Shown here: one piece after another, positions 8,872 through 17,685 of the stretch
How positions within the stretch are numbered: the first letter of the stretch is position 1
How the letters are laid out: each line of letters starts with the position of its first letter
Assembly: GCF_947502895.1 (NCBI RefSeq)
Contig: NZ_CANNBM010000010.1
Coordinates: 1 to 54,806, forward strand
Direction: 5' to 3'
Source of the DNA: an uncultured Sulfitobacter sp.
Lineage (GTDB): Bacteria; Pseudomonadota; Alphaproteobacteria; Rhodobacterales; Rhodobacteraceae
DNA: 54,806 nt
The notes under the pieces: generated by a model
Told to the model about the DNA's origin: nothing
Seen by the model: the letters and a program-made list of their open reading frames with translations, nothing else
Databases searched by the model: none
Position numbers and translations under genes: made by a program

Positions 8872-9770
8872 TCAAATCCAAGCAGGTCAAAGATTTCACG
8901 GTCAGGCAGGGATTTGGGCGCCAGTGGATCGGTGCCCGCCCAAAGCGTGTTCGCCAGACGGATATACTCGGCCTGCACAGCGGCAATCTCGTCGTCCAGC
9001 TCCATTTCGAACAATGTCTTTTTCTTGAGACGCGAGCGGCGGATTGCATCAAGGTCGGGCAGGTGGGCCAGACGGTTGAAGCCTACGGTTTCGCAATAGC
9101 GGTCAACCTCATTGGTGTCTTTGGAGCGGTTGGCCACACAACCCGCAAGGCGCACCTTGTAGTTGGTTGATTTCGCCTCAACCGCAGCGATGATGCGGTT
9201 CATTGCATAGATGCTGTCGAAGTCGTTGGCTGTCACGATCAATGCGCGGTCAGCGTGTTGCAAAGGTGCGGCAAAGCCACCGCAGACAACATCCCCCAGA
9301 ACATCAAAAATCACAACGTCGGTGTCTTCCAGCAGGTGGTGCTGTTTGAGCAGTTTGACAGTCTGGCCGACAACATAACCGCCACAGCCTGTACCCGCAG
9401 GCGGGCCACCCGCCTCAACACATTTCACACCGCCGTACCCTTCAAAGACGAAATCCTCGGCGCGTAGTTCTTCGGGGTGGAAATCCACCTCCTTGAGAAT
9501 ATCGATCACCGTGGGGATCAGTTTGCCCGTCAGGGTAAACGTGCTGTCATGCTTGGGGTCACACCCGATTTGCAAAACCCGTTTACCCATCTTGGAGAAT
9601 GCAGCAGACAGGTTGCTCGAGGTGGTCGATTTCCCGATCCCACCCTTGCCGTAGACGGCAAAAACCTTTGCGCCTTCAATCTGCGCCTCTGCGTCCTGAT
9701 GGACCTGAACGGATCCTTCGCCATCCTGGCCGCGGCCAAGGTTCGGGATGCCTTTATCAAGTGGGCTCAT
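8868..9770 (-). CDS. bchL: Dark-operative protochlorophyllide reductase, iron protein BchL
   Basis: Nitrogenase-NifH-like ATPase homodimer that passes electrons to BchNB for reduction of the D ring of protochlorophyllide. It is 300 aa with the P-loop GKGGIGKSTT at about residues 41-50. The two Fe4S4 cysteines lie in PPAGTGCGG and GDVVCGGF. It precedes bchM (4-bp overlap) and follows bchH by 19 bp. Confidence 0.98.
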   Translation of the reverse strand: MSPLDKGIPNLGRGQDGEGSVQVHQDAEAQIEGAKVFAVYGKGGIGKSTTSSNLSAAFSKMGKRVLQIGCDPKHDSTFTLTGKLIPTVIDILKEVDFHPEELRAEDFVFEGYGGVKCVEAGGPPAGTGCGGYVVGQTVKLLKQHHLLEDTDVVIFDVLGDVVCGGFAAPLQHADRALIVTANDFDSIYAMNRIIAAVEAKSTNYKVRLAGCVANRSKDTNEVDRYCETVGFNRLAHLPDLDAIRRSRLKKKTLFEMELDDEIAAVQAEYIRLANTLWAGTDPLAPKSLPDREIFDLLGFD

Positions 9771-9789
9771 GTTATTTCCTTCCCTGAGG

Positions 9790-12700
9790 TCATTCGGCTG
9801 CGATGCCCTCTAGTTGATCTTCGATTGCGTCCGCTGCATTTTGAAGCGCTGCGAGCGTTGCGTCGTCGGGTTGCCAGTATTGGCGATCGCTGGCTTCGAT
9901 CAGGCGGTTTGCCATACGCATCGAGGCTTGCGGGTTAAGATCTGCGAGGCGCTTGCGCATCGCTTCGTCGAGAACAAATGTCTCGGACAGGCGCTGATAG
10001 ACCCACGGATCAACTTTTCCCGTAGTGGCCGACCAACCCATTGTGTTGGTGACGTTCGCCTCAAGAATGCGCACACCCTCGTGACCGTGTTTGAGCAGCG
10101 GCTCGTAAAACGCAGGGTTAAGATTGCGCGCCCGCGTCTCAAGCGCGACTTGGTCGCGCAGGGTGCGCACCTTGGTGCCGCCCGTGGTCTGGTCGCCGAT
10201 ATAAACGGGCAGTTCCTTGCCACCTTGGGCGCGCTTTACGGCAGTGGCGATACCGCCCAGCGTATCAAAATAATGATCCACCGATGTGACACCCAGCTCA
10301 ACCGATTCAAGGTTCTGATAGGCCAGATCAACCTGCTTGAGCGTATCTTCCAGCAGCGCCGTTTGCTGACTGGCCTCACCGTCCATGCCGTAGGCAAAGC
10401 TCTTGCGCGCCTGGTACGCATCGGCCAATTCGCTCTCGTCGTCATAGGTCGAATTATCGACCATCTGGTTCACATTCGAGCCGTATGCGCCTTCGGCATT
10501 GGAGAATACCCGCAAGGCGGCTGTTTTCATATCACAGCCGTTGGACTCCATAAACGCCAGCGCATGGGCGCGGATGGGGTTATATTCATAGGGCTCATCC
10601 GCCATAGCGCACTGATAGGCCGCATCGGCCAGCAGTTTGGTCTGCAAGGGCAGCAGATCGCGGAAGATGCCGGAAAGCGTCATAATCACATCAACACGCG
10701 CACGGCCCAGATCGGCCAACTGCACCAGATCGGCACCGCACAAGCGGCCGTTCATGTCAAAGCGCGGGGTGCAGCCCATCAGGCTGAGTGCTTGGGCAAT
10801 CGGGCCACCGTTGGATTTGATATTGTCGCTGCCCCAAAGAACCAGCGCCACGGTGCGCGGCATACAGTCATGGGTGCGCAGCAGCTCGTCGGCCTGCTTG
10901 GCGCCATTCATCATGGCCTCGGCGGTGGGCATGCGGAAAGGGTCGAACGCGTGGATGTTGCGGCCTGTTGGCAGAATCTCGGGCGCGCGGATCACATCAC
11001 CGCCTGCGACGGGGGCGATATACTGGCCGTTCAATGCGCGCATCAGGGCAGGCAGTTCGGCATCTTCGCTCAGGTATTTCTTGGCTGTCTTACGCGCCTC
11101 GGGAGAGGAGAACTGCATCTGGTCGAGGGTCATCTCGATATTCTCGGCCGTGCCGGTATTGCCAACGATGTGCAGACCTTCAGGGATCAGGCTCGCCTCG
11201 GTTTCCAGCAGGGTCAGCCAGAGCGTATCCAGATCATCGCCGCGCATATCGACGGCTTCGGCCTGCGCTGCGATCAGTTCTTCCAGATCGGTCTGGTCGC
11301 TATCGGGCGGGGCTGTGCGCCACTGATTTAGCGATTCCTTCAGTGAAGTCAGACCCTTGTAAAGGCCCGCGTTTTGCAGTGGCGGCGTCAGATAGGTTAC
11401 TGTTGTGGCGCCGATACGGCGTTTGGCCAATGTCGCCTCGGACGGGTTGTTGGCGGCATAAAGATACACGTTGGGCAGATTACCCATCAAACGATCAGGC
11501 CAGCATTTGGAGCCGACGCCGTTTTGCTTGCCGGGCATGAATTCCAGCGCGCCGTGCATGCCGAAATGCAGCACCACATCAGCAGCCAGATCATGCTTGA
11601 TATACTGGTAGAACGCGTTGAACGCATGGGTCGGGGCAAAGCCGCCCTCGAACAACAGGCGCATGGGGTCGCCTTCATAGCCGAATGTGGGCTGCACGCC
11701 GACAAATACTTTGCCGAACTGCGCACCAAGGATGAACACCTCGCGGCCATTGGCCTGAATTTTGCCGGGGGCAGGGCCCCAAACGGCCTCGATCTCGGAC
11801 AGCCAGGGCGTGCGGCGGACCAGTTGATCCGCGCTGACGGTCGTGGCCACATTGGCCTCCTGGCCATAGACGTCGGCGTTGCCCTTCAGCACAACCTCGC
11901 GCAACTCCTCGACCGTGGCGGGGGGCGTGAGGTCATAGCCTTGCGCTTTCATCGCGTGCAATGTGTTGTGCAGGCTCTCGAAGACCGACAGGTAAGCGGC
12001 TGTGCCAACAGCGCCTGCATTGGGTGGAAAGCCGAACAGGACGATGGCCGCGTTTTTATCAGCGTTGCGCGCACGGCGCAGTGCTGCAAGGCGCATCGCT
12101 TTGTCTACCAGCGCGTCAATACGCTCGGGGCAGGGGGCCATCGCTTTGACGGCACTTGTAGCAGGGCAGGGCGTGGGGCAATGGCTGCATCCATCAGCGC
12201 CATGACGGCCTGCAAAAACAGTCGGGTTGGTCGCGCCGTCCAGTTCAGGCAAGGCGATCAGCATTGTTGTCTCGATCGGGCTAAGCCCTTGGCCGCCCGC
12301 AGCCCATTGGCCCAAGGTCTGAAACTCAAGCGGTTGCGCGTTCAAATACGGTACGTCCAGTGCTTTGAGAACGGATACAGCTGCTTCGCTATCGTTATAG
12401 GCAGGCCCACCGACCAGCGAAAAACCCGTGAGCGATACAAGCGCGTCGATCTTGCCAGCGTGATAGCCCTCAATCGCGGGTCGGCCATCAAGACCTCCGG
12501 CAAATCCAGCGATGACGCGGCAGCCTCTCGCCTCGAAGGTGCGAATGACGTGATCGTAATGGGCTGTATCGCCAGACAGAATATAGCTGCGCAGCATTAC
12601 GATACCGATTGTCGGGCCGTCACCCTTCATCGGCAGATCGGCCAGCTTTGTGGTGATGTGCATATCGGGCAGATCAGGGTGGTAGAGCCCGCATTCAGGG

Positions 12701-13332
12701 TATTCAACTGGATCAGCCGCCTTGATCCCCCGCCATGGGGTGACATGCGTATAGCGGGTAATCAAAAACCGGATCATGTTCTCGATGTTGGTATCCGAGC
12801 CGCCCAGCCAGTATTGCATCGACAAGAACCAAGCGCGCAAATCCTGGCTTTTGCCGGGAATCAAGCGAAGGATTTTGGGGATGCGGCGCAGCATTTTCAT
12901 CTGGCCGGCGCCGGATTTGCCGGATGACTTCGCAGGCTTGAGCTTTTTCAGCAGGCCCATAGCACCGGTAGCGGGCTTGGACATATCCAGATCACCCATG
13001 CGCGTCAGCTGGGTCAATTCCTGATCGCAGACCACGTTGATCATTGCATCGCAATGCGCGCGGCGCGCTTTGAGCGCGGGCAGGATGGCCCGTACCTGAT
13101 CTTCGAGAAACAGCACACAAGTGACGATAATGTCCGCCGTCTCGATATCATCCAGTGCGGCGCGCAGGGTTTCGGGGTCTTTCTCCCATTCGGCTGCTGC
13201 GTGAATTTTGACGTTCAATCCGGGAAAGTCCATGGCCAGCATCGGGGCCACACGGGCCGCGGGGCCCGCTGCATGGCGATCCAGTGTGATGATCACAAAG
13301 TTATAGGATAGATCCGTCATTTCATCGCGCAT
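9790..13332 (-). CDS. bchH: Mg-chelatase subunit H
   Basis: Porphyrin-binding catalytic subunit (about 1180 aa) that inserts Mg2+ into protoporphyrin IX with BchI and BchD. Family segments seen include HFGMHGALEFMPGKQNGV and LYAANNPSEATLAKRR. I chose the ATG at 13332 because AAGG lies six bases upstream. An ATG at 13320 is also possible and would remove the small overlap with bchB. A longer frame starting at 13431 runs back into bchB and is unlikely. It is essential to commit tetrapyrroles to Bchl. Confidence 0.96.
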   Translation of the reverse strand: MRDEMTDLSYNFVIITLDRHAAGPAARVAPMLAMDFPGLNVKIHAAAEWEKDPETLRAALDDIETADIIVTCVLFLEDQVRAILPALKARRAHCDAMINVVCDQELTQLTRMGDLDMSKPATGAMGLLKKLKPAKSSGKSGAGQMKMLRRIPKILRLIPGKSQDLRAWFLSMQYWLGGSDTNIENMIRFLITRYTHVTPWRGIKAADPVEYPECGLYHPDLPDMHITTKLADLPMKGDGPTIGIVMLRSYILSGDTAHYDHVIRTFEARGCRVIAGFAGGLDGRPAIEGYHAGKIDALVSLTGFSLVGGPAYNDSEAAVSVLKALDVPYLNAQPLEFQTLGQWAAGGQGLSPIETTMLIALPELDGATNPTVFAGRHGADGCSHCPTPCPATSAVKAMAPCPERIDALVDKAMRLAALRRARNADKNAAIVLFGFPPNAGAVGTAAYLSVFESLHNTLHAMKAQGYDLTPPATVEELREVVLKGNADVYGQEANVATTVSADQLVRRTPWLSEIEAVWGPAPGKIQANGREVFILGAQFGKVFVGVQPTFGYEGDPMRLLFEGGFAPTHAFNAFYQYIKHDLAADVVLHFGMHGALEFMPGKQNGVGSKCWPDRLMGNLPNVYLYAANNPSEATLAKRRIGATTVTYLTPPLQNAGLYKGLTSLKESLNQWRTAPPDSDQTDLEELIAAQAEAVDMRGDDLDTLWLTLLETEASLIPEGLHIVGNTGTAENIEMTLDQMQFSSPEARKTAKKYLSEDAELPALMRALNGQYIAPVAGGDVIRAPEILPTGRNIHAFDPFRMPTAEAMMNGAKQADELLRTHDCMPRTVALVLWGSDNIKSNGGPIAQALSLMGCTPRFDMNGRLCGADLVQLADLGRARVDVIMTLSGIFRDLLPLQTKLLADAAYQCAMADEPYEYNPIRAHALAFMESNGCDMKTAALRVFSNAEGAYGSNVNQMVDNSTYDDESELADAYQARKSFAYGMDGEASQQTALLEDTLKQVDLAYQNLESVELGVTSVDHYFDTLGGIATAVKRAQGGKELPVYIGDQTTGGTKVRTLRDQVALETRARNLNPAFYEPLLKHGHEGVRILEANVTNTMGWSATTGKVDPWVYQRLSETFVLDEAMRKRLADLNPQASMRMANRLIEASDRQYWQPDDATLAALQNAADAIEDQLEGIAAE

Positions 13333-14881
13333 AGTGCGCCTTCGCATCGTACAAAGTATCGACGCTAATCTCTCCGATGCCTTGCTCGCTGGCATAGGTC
13401 TCGGTGTTGCGGCGGGCCTTGCCACGGACAAAGAATGGAATTTTCTTCAATTCACGTTCTGCATCCGACAGCCAGACAACCTCGACACCGCCTGTTGCGG
13501 GCGCGGCCTCGGGCTTCATTTTTCTTTCTAAACTCACGGGCGCTTGCGCCCCTTCAACCTTGGCGGCGGGGGCATGGCCGCCGTGATGGCTCGGCCCTGC
13601 GGCATCGTTGAATTCGAAATCCTCGCGGAACATGTGCAGCAGGTGTTCCTCCAGCCCCATGACCATCGGATGCACCCAAGTGTCAAAGAGCACATTCGCA
13701 CCCTCAAAACCCATCTGCGGTGAATAGCGCGCGGGGAAATCCTGTACGTGGACGGGGGCGGAAATTACGGCACAAGGGATGCCCAGACGCTTCCCGATAT
13801 GCCGCTCCATCTGAGTGCCGAGGATCATCTCGGGCTGCAACGCCTCGATGGCGGCCTCAACCTCGAGGTAGTCATCAGTAATCAGCGCCTCCAGCCCGTA
13901 TTCCTTGGCCAATGCACGGATCGGGCGGGCGAATTCGCGGTTGTAACAGCCCATACCGGCCACTTCGAAACCCATTTCGTCGCGGGCAAAACGTGCGGCG
14001 GCAGCGACATGGGTGCCGTCCCCGAACAAGAACACGCGTTTGCCTGTCAGGTAAGTACTGTCGACAGAGCGGCTCCACCATGTTTGACGGTTGCGGTCCT
14101 GGTCAATTTGCGCGGTTGAGCCTGAGAGAGCGCGGACTTCGGCGATGAAATCATGGGTGGCGCCAACGCCAATCGGAATAACTTTGGTATAGGGCTGGCC
14201 AAACGTCTTTTCGCAATACCGCGCGGCAGATTCACCCGTTTCAGGATAGAGCAGGACGTTAAAATGGGCTTGACCCATTTTCGCGATATCAGCGGGGGTT
14301 GAGCCCATGGGACCGGTCACATTGACCTCGATCCCCATCTCGTACAGCAGATTGGTGATTTCCTGAACGTCGTCGCGGTGACGGAAACCCAAGGCCGTTG
14401 GTCCGATGATGTTGCACGACACGCGGGCCGTTTTCTCCATCGGCTTGGCAAGGTGCCGCACGATCTGAAGGAAGGTCTCGTCTGCGCCGAAATTCTCTTT
14501 GCGCTGATAGCTTGGCAGTTCCAGCGGGATCACCGGAATGGGCAGGCCCATGGTTTCAGCCAGACCAGCGGGATCATCCTGAATAAGCTCGGCGGTGCAC
14601 GAAGCACCCACAATGATCGCTTCGGGTTGGAAGCGGTCATAGGCATCCTGACAGGCCTGTTTGAACAGCCCAGCAGTATCAGAGCCCAGATCGCGGGCCT
14701 GAAATGTCGTGTAGGTGACAGGCGGGCGGTGATCGCGGCGCTCAATCATCGTGAACAGCAGATCGGCGTATGTGTCGCCCTGCGGGGCGTGCAGCACATA
14801 GTGCAGACCCTTCATGCCGGTGGCGACGCGCATCGCACCTACGTGTGGAGGGCCCTCATATGTCCAGACTGTCAGCTTCAT
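13322..14881 (-). CDS. bchB: Dark-operative protochlorophyllide reductase subunit B
   Basis: The B half of the BchNB catalytic heterotetramer, related to NifK, where protochlorophyllide binds. It is 519 aa and starts MKLTVWTYEGPPHVGAMRVA. A C-terminal protochlorophyllide-reductase domain contains LSDAERELKKIPFFVRGKAR. It overlaps bchN by 4 bp and bchH by about 11 bp. Confidence 0.98.
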   Translation of the reverse strand: MKLTVWTYEGPPHVGAMRVATGMKGLHYVLHAPQGDTYADLLFTMIERRDHRPPVTYTTFQARDLGSDTAGLFKQACQDAYDRFQPEAIIVGASCTAELIQDDPAGLAETMGLPIPVIPLELPSYQRKENFGADETFLQIVRHLAKPMEKTARVSCNIIGPTALGFRHRDDVQEITNLLYEMGIEVNVTGPMGSTPADIAKMGQAHFNVLLYPETGESAARYCEKTFGQPYTKVIPIGVGATHDFIAEVRALSGSTAQIDQDRNRQTWWSRSVDSTYLTGKRVFLFGDGTHVAAAARFARDEMGFEVAGMGCYNREFARPIRALAKEYGLEALITDDYLEVEAAIEALQPEMILGTQMERHIGKRLGIPCAVISAPVHVQDFPARYSPQMGFEGANVLFDTWVHPMVMGLEEHLLHMFREDFEFNDAAGPSHHGGHAPAAKVEGAQAPVSLERKMKPEAAPATGGVEVVWLSDAERELKKIPFFVRGKARRNTETYASEQGIGEISVDTLYDAKAHYAR

Positions 14882-16188
14882 GCCATGACCTCCTTGAACA
14901 TCGGGTCAGAGGTGCCGTGGTTAAGGATGCCCTTGCGGCGTAGCGGACGCGCAAACAATGCGGCCAGATCACCAGCTTGTTCGTAGAAATGCACAGGCGT
15001 GAACACCAGTTCGATCGCCCATTTGGTAGACAGGCCTTCGGCCTCCAGCGGGTTGGCAAGGCCAAGGCCACAAACGGTCAGGTCGGGGCGCATCTCGCGG
15101 CAGCGGTCTAGCTGCATGTCCACGTCCTGCCCTTCGGATATCTGGGGGCCTTCGGGCAGCAGATCAAGATCGGGACCGTGCAGCGCGTCGTGGATGTAGG
15201 GGGAGCCGACCTCAAGCGGGGTCATACCACATTCGCGCGCCAGAAAGCGGGCGAGGGGGATTTCCAACTGGCTGTCGGGAAAAAAGAAAACGGTCTTGTC
15301 TCGCAGTGTCTCGGCGGCTGCGGCAACAGCCTGACGCGCACGGCGGCGCGGCGCTTCGGTCACTTTGTCAAACAGCGCGCGGTCTACGCCGAATTCTTCG
15401 GCTACAGCGGCCAGCCATGCCGTCGTACCTTCTTCGCCCAGCGGGAAGGGCGCCTGGATATGCTTGGCGCCACGCCGCTCTAGGGCGGCATGTGTATCGC
15501 TGAGGAACGGCTGTGTCAGGGCATAGACGGTGTTTTCACCGATGCCCATTTCATCATCAATATTGCGGGCAGGCAGGACACGGACAGGGCCAATGCCCAT
15601 GGCATCCAGCAGGCCCAGCATCTGGTCTTCGACCACATCAGGCAGCGCGCCGACAACCAGCAGCTCACGCGCATCGGATTGCGGCAGCACAGGCACCATC
15701 GAGGCGAGGCAGGCATCTTCGCCTTGTGTGAATGTCGTCTCGATGCCCGAGCCGGAGTATTCCAGCACGCGGACCTTGGGGGCAAACTCCTTGGTCAAAC
15801 GCTCGGCTGCGCGGCTGAGGTCCAGCTTGATTACTTCGGACGGGCAGGAACCCACGAGGAAAAGCTGGCGAATGTCTGGACGGCGCGCCAGCAGGCGGGC
15901 GACTTCGCGGTCCAGCTCTTTATGTGCGTCGTTCAGGCCTGCCAGATCCGATTCTTCGAGAATCGCCGTGCCGAACCGCGGCTCGGCAAAGATCATCACG
16001 CCTGCGGCGGATTGCAAAAGATGCGCGCAGGTGCGCGAGCCCACGACCAGAAAAAACGCGTCCTGAATCTTGCGGTGCAACCAGATGATACCCGTCAGCC
16101 CGCAAAACACTTCGCGCTGGCCCCGCTGCTTGAGAACGGGCGATGTGCGGCACCCGAGGGCAGGAGGGGGAGGGGTGAGATCGTTCAT
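14878..16188 (-). CDS. bchN: Dark-operative protochlorophyllide reductase subunit N
   Basis: The N half of the BchNB complex, related to NifD and sharing the Fe4S4 ligands with BchB. It is 436 aa from the ATG at 16188 (MNDLTPPPPALGC), whose ATGA overlaps the bchF stop. Longer frames run backwards through bchF. Cysteines in REVFCGLTG and GSRTCAHLLQSA fit the cluster ligands. It is part of bchF-N-B-H-L-M. Confidence 0.97.
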   Translation of the reverse strand: MNDLTPPPPALGCRTSPVLKQRGQREVFCGLTGIIWLHRKIQDAFFLVVGSRTCAHLLQSAAGVMIFAEPRFGTAILEESDLAGLNDAHKELDREVARLLARRPDIRQLFLVGSCPSEVIKLDLSRAAERLTKEFAPKVRVLEYSGSGIETTFTQGEDACLASMVPVLPQSDARELLVVGALPDVVEDQMLGLLDAMGIGPVRVLPARNIDDEMGIGENTVYALTQPFLSDTHAALERRGAKHIQAPFPLGEEGTTAWLAAVAEEFGVDRALFDKVTEAPRRRARQAVAAAAETLRDKTVFFFPDSQLEIPLARFLARECGMTPLEVGSPYIHDALHGPDLDLLPEGPQISEGQDVDMQLDRCREMRPDLTVCGLGLANPLEAEGLSTKWAIELVFTPVHFYEQAGDLAALFARPLRRKGILNHGTSDPMFKEVMA

Positions 16189-16661
16189 GCGAGCACCTGT
16201 GACTGAAGGCGCGCAATGCGCAGTTTCCAAATGAACTGGCCCGCGTTGATGACGTAGGCTGCATAGGCGGCAAGAGCCACCATCATCAGCGCCCAAGGGG
16301 TCATCGTACCTGCGAAAAGGCCATAAAGATAAAGGGTATGCAGCGTGATCACGACAAAGCTGAACACGTCTTCCCAAAAGAAGCCGGGTGCAAAAAGATA
16401 CTGGCCGAAGACGACCTTTTCCCAGATCGCGCCCGTTACCATGATGAGGTATAGCGCGCAGGTTTTAAGCACGACCGAGCCTGTGGCGATGTCGTAGCCT
16501 TCTCCCGTCGCAAGGTAGCGTACCACCAACACGAGAGAGACCAGAAAGATGACGAACTGGACGGGGGCGAGAATCCCCTGAATGAGGGTCCAGACGGATG
16601 CATCGCGCCGCGCCCGCTGGGCGGGAGTATAGAGCGGCTGGCGCTGGGATGATGGCAGCAT
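16185..16661 (-). CDS. bchF: 2-vinyl bacteriochlorophyllide hydratase
   Basis: Small integral membrane enzyme that hydrates the C3 vinyl group to hydroxyethyl on the way to Bchl a. The 158-aa protein has three or four hydrophobic helices and the segments LYTPAQRARRD and FGQYLFAPGFFWEDVFS, which are typical of BchF. It is the first gene of the long minus-strand operon. Its upstream region, shared with ppaA, holds two canonical PpsR sites. Confidence 0.95.
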   Translation of the reverse strand: MLPSSQRQPLYTPAQRARRDASVWTLIQGILAPVQFVIFLVSLVLVVRYLATGEGYDIATGSVVLKTCALYLIMVTGAIWEKVVFGQYLFAPGFFWEDVFSFVVITLHTLYLYGLFAGTMTPWALMMVALAAYAAYVINAGQFIWKLRIARLQSQVLA

Positions 16662-16717
16662 CGCGGAGTCCTCGGGATTGGTCCTATGTCGAGAAAGTTG
16701 ACACTGAATCTGCCAAG

Positions 16718-16735
16718 TGTCAACTTTGATTTACA
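16718..16735. promoter_or_regulatory. PpsR operator, bchF side
   Basis: TGTCAACTTTGATTTACA, an exact TGT-N12-ACA palindrome 57 bp before bchF. A related element with 11-base spacing (16687-16703) lies between it and bchF and could extend the operator. Confidence 0.8.
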
Positions 16736-16816
16736 CATATGAAATTTATACAAAAGGGCGGTTTGCGGCCTAAATCCCTTATAATACGGTACTAATCCGA
16801 GATCAGAGTGGCCGAA

Positions 16817-16834
16817 TGTCAATATTAATTGACA
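16817..16834. promoter_or_regulatory. PpsR operator, ppaA side
   Basis: TGTCAATATTAATTGACA, a nearly perfect symmetric TGT-N12-ACA site 87 bp before ppaA. With the site at 16718 it would allow one PpsR tetramer to bridge and repress both divergent operons (inference from CrtJ/PpsR behaviour). Confidence 0.8.
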
Positions 16835-16920
16835 ATACACTATGCGGGATAGACCATGATTGCCGTTCGCCCTAGTAACTTACTGTCCTTTTAGCGCTCC
16901 AGATTCGAGGCCAAATTCCG

Positions 16921-17685
16921 ATGTCCAACGACAAGACAGCCCCAGCACCTGCGTCAGACGTGGGTGGCGTTGCGCGTCAGGTGTTGTCGGTTCTGTCGAG
17001 CGAGCTGCGACTGATCTATCCTGATATGCCGCCCCGTGCACTTGTGCGTTATCTGGACGAAATGCAGCGTGCCGTTTCCAAATCCAGCCCGGATACAATG
17101 GACGAACTGCTGAGCCGTATGCGCCGTGCAGGTATTCGTGATGCGGATATCGCGGACTTCTATATTCCTGTGGTGGCGCGCCGTCTGGGCGAGGAGTGGA
17201 TCGCGGATACGCTGGAGTTTATGCAGGTCACTGTTGGCATGTCCAATCTCAATAGCCTGCTGCGTTCACTCGATGCCAGCTGGTGCACACCGGAGCGCGC
17301 GCCGTTTGGCACAATGGGCGAGATTTGTATTATTGCGCCCGCTGGTGTGCAGCATTCCTTCGGGGCAAGTATTTTGGCAGGCCAGATGCGGCGTGCAGGG
17401 TATGACGTCAAGCTGGGGATGAGCCTGAATCTCGATCAAATTGTGAATTTCGTAAGCTCTCCCGCAACGATGGGTGTGATGTTGACTGCTTCTTCGTTCG
17501 AGTCGCTTGATTTCTTGCGGTTGGTTGTGAAAAAGGTGCGCGAGGGGAACCCTTGGGTGCCAGTACTTATAGGCGGAAACGTTTTGGAACGAGACATCGA
17601 TATTTGTGATGCAATCGGTACCGATTACGCAACAGATGACTGGCAGACCGCTCTGAGCTTTTGTGCGCAGCGGGTGAAATCGTGA
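16921..17685 (+). CDS. ppaA: Cobalamin-binding antirepressor of PpsR (PpaA/AerR)
   Basis: A 254-aa regulator next to ppsR. In Rhodobacter this family modulates PpsR/CrtJ and binds B12, giving light sensitivity. The N-terminal helical cap contains RRLGEEWIADTLEF, and the C-terminal Rossmann-like domain has GVQHSFGASILAG, where His is the expected cobalt or haem ligand. The stop overlaps the ppsR start (TGATG), so the pair is co-translated. Whether this copy binds B12 or haem cannot be read from the sequence. Confidence 0.93.
   Translation: MSNDKTAPAPASDVGGVARQVLSVLSSELRLIYPDMPPRALVRYLDEMQRAVSKSSPDTMDELLSRMRRAGIRDADIADFYIPVVARRLGEEWIADTLEFMQVTVGMSNLNSLLRSLDASWCTPERAPFGTMGEICIIAPAGVQHSFGASILAGQMRRAGYDVKLGMSLNLDQIVNFVSSPATMGVMLTASSFESLDFLRLVVKKVREGNPWVPVLIGGNVLERDIDICDAIGTDYATDDWQTALSFCAQRVKS

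Noticed and set aside
9814..12927. Two antisense open frames of more than 500 codons inside bchH
   Set aside because: They lie opposite a clear, full-length bchH and show no family resemblance; GC-rich codon use leaves such shadow frames open.
13332..13431. An N-terminal extension of BchH from 13431
   Set aside because: It would overlap bchB by over 100 bp, and the residues do not look like BchH; starts at 13332 or 13320 are better.
16188..16377. An N-terminal extension of BchN reaching into bchF
   Set aside because: It reads through most of bchF in another frame; the ATG at 16188 gives the expected N-terminus and an ATGA overlap.
16687..16703. A thirteenth PpsR site with 11-base spacing
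   Set aside because: Spacing departs from N12; kept only as a possible extension of the 16718 operator.
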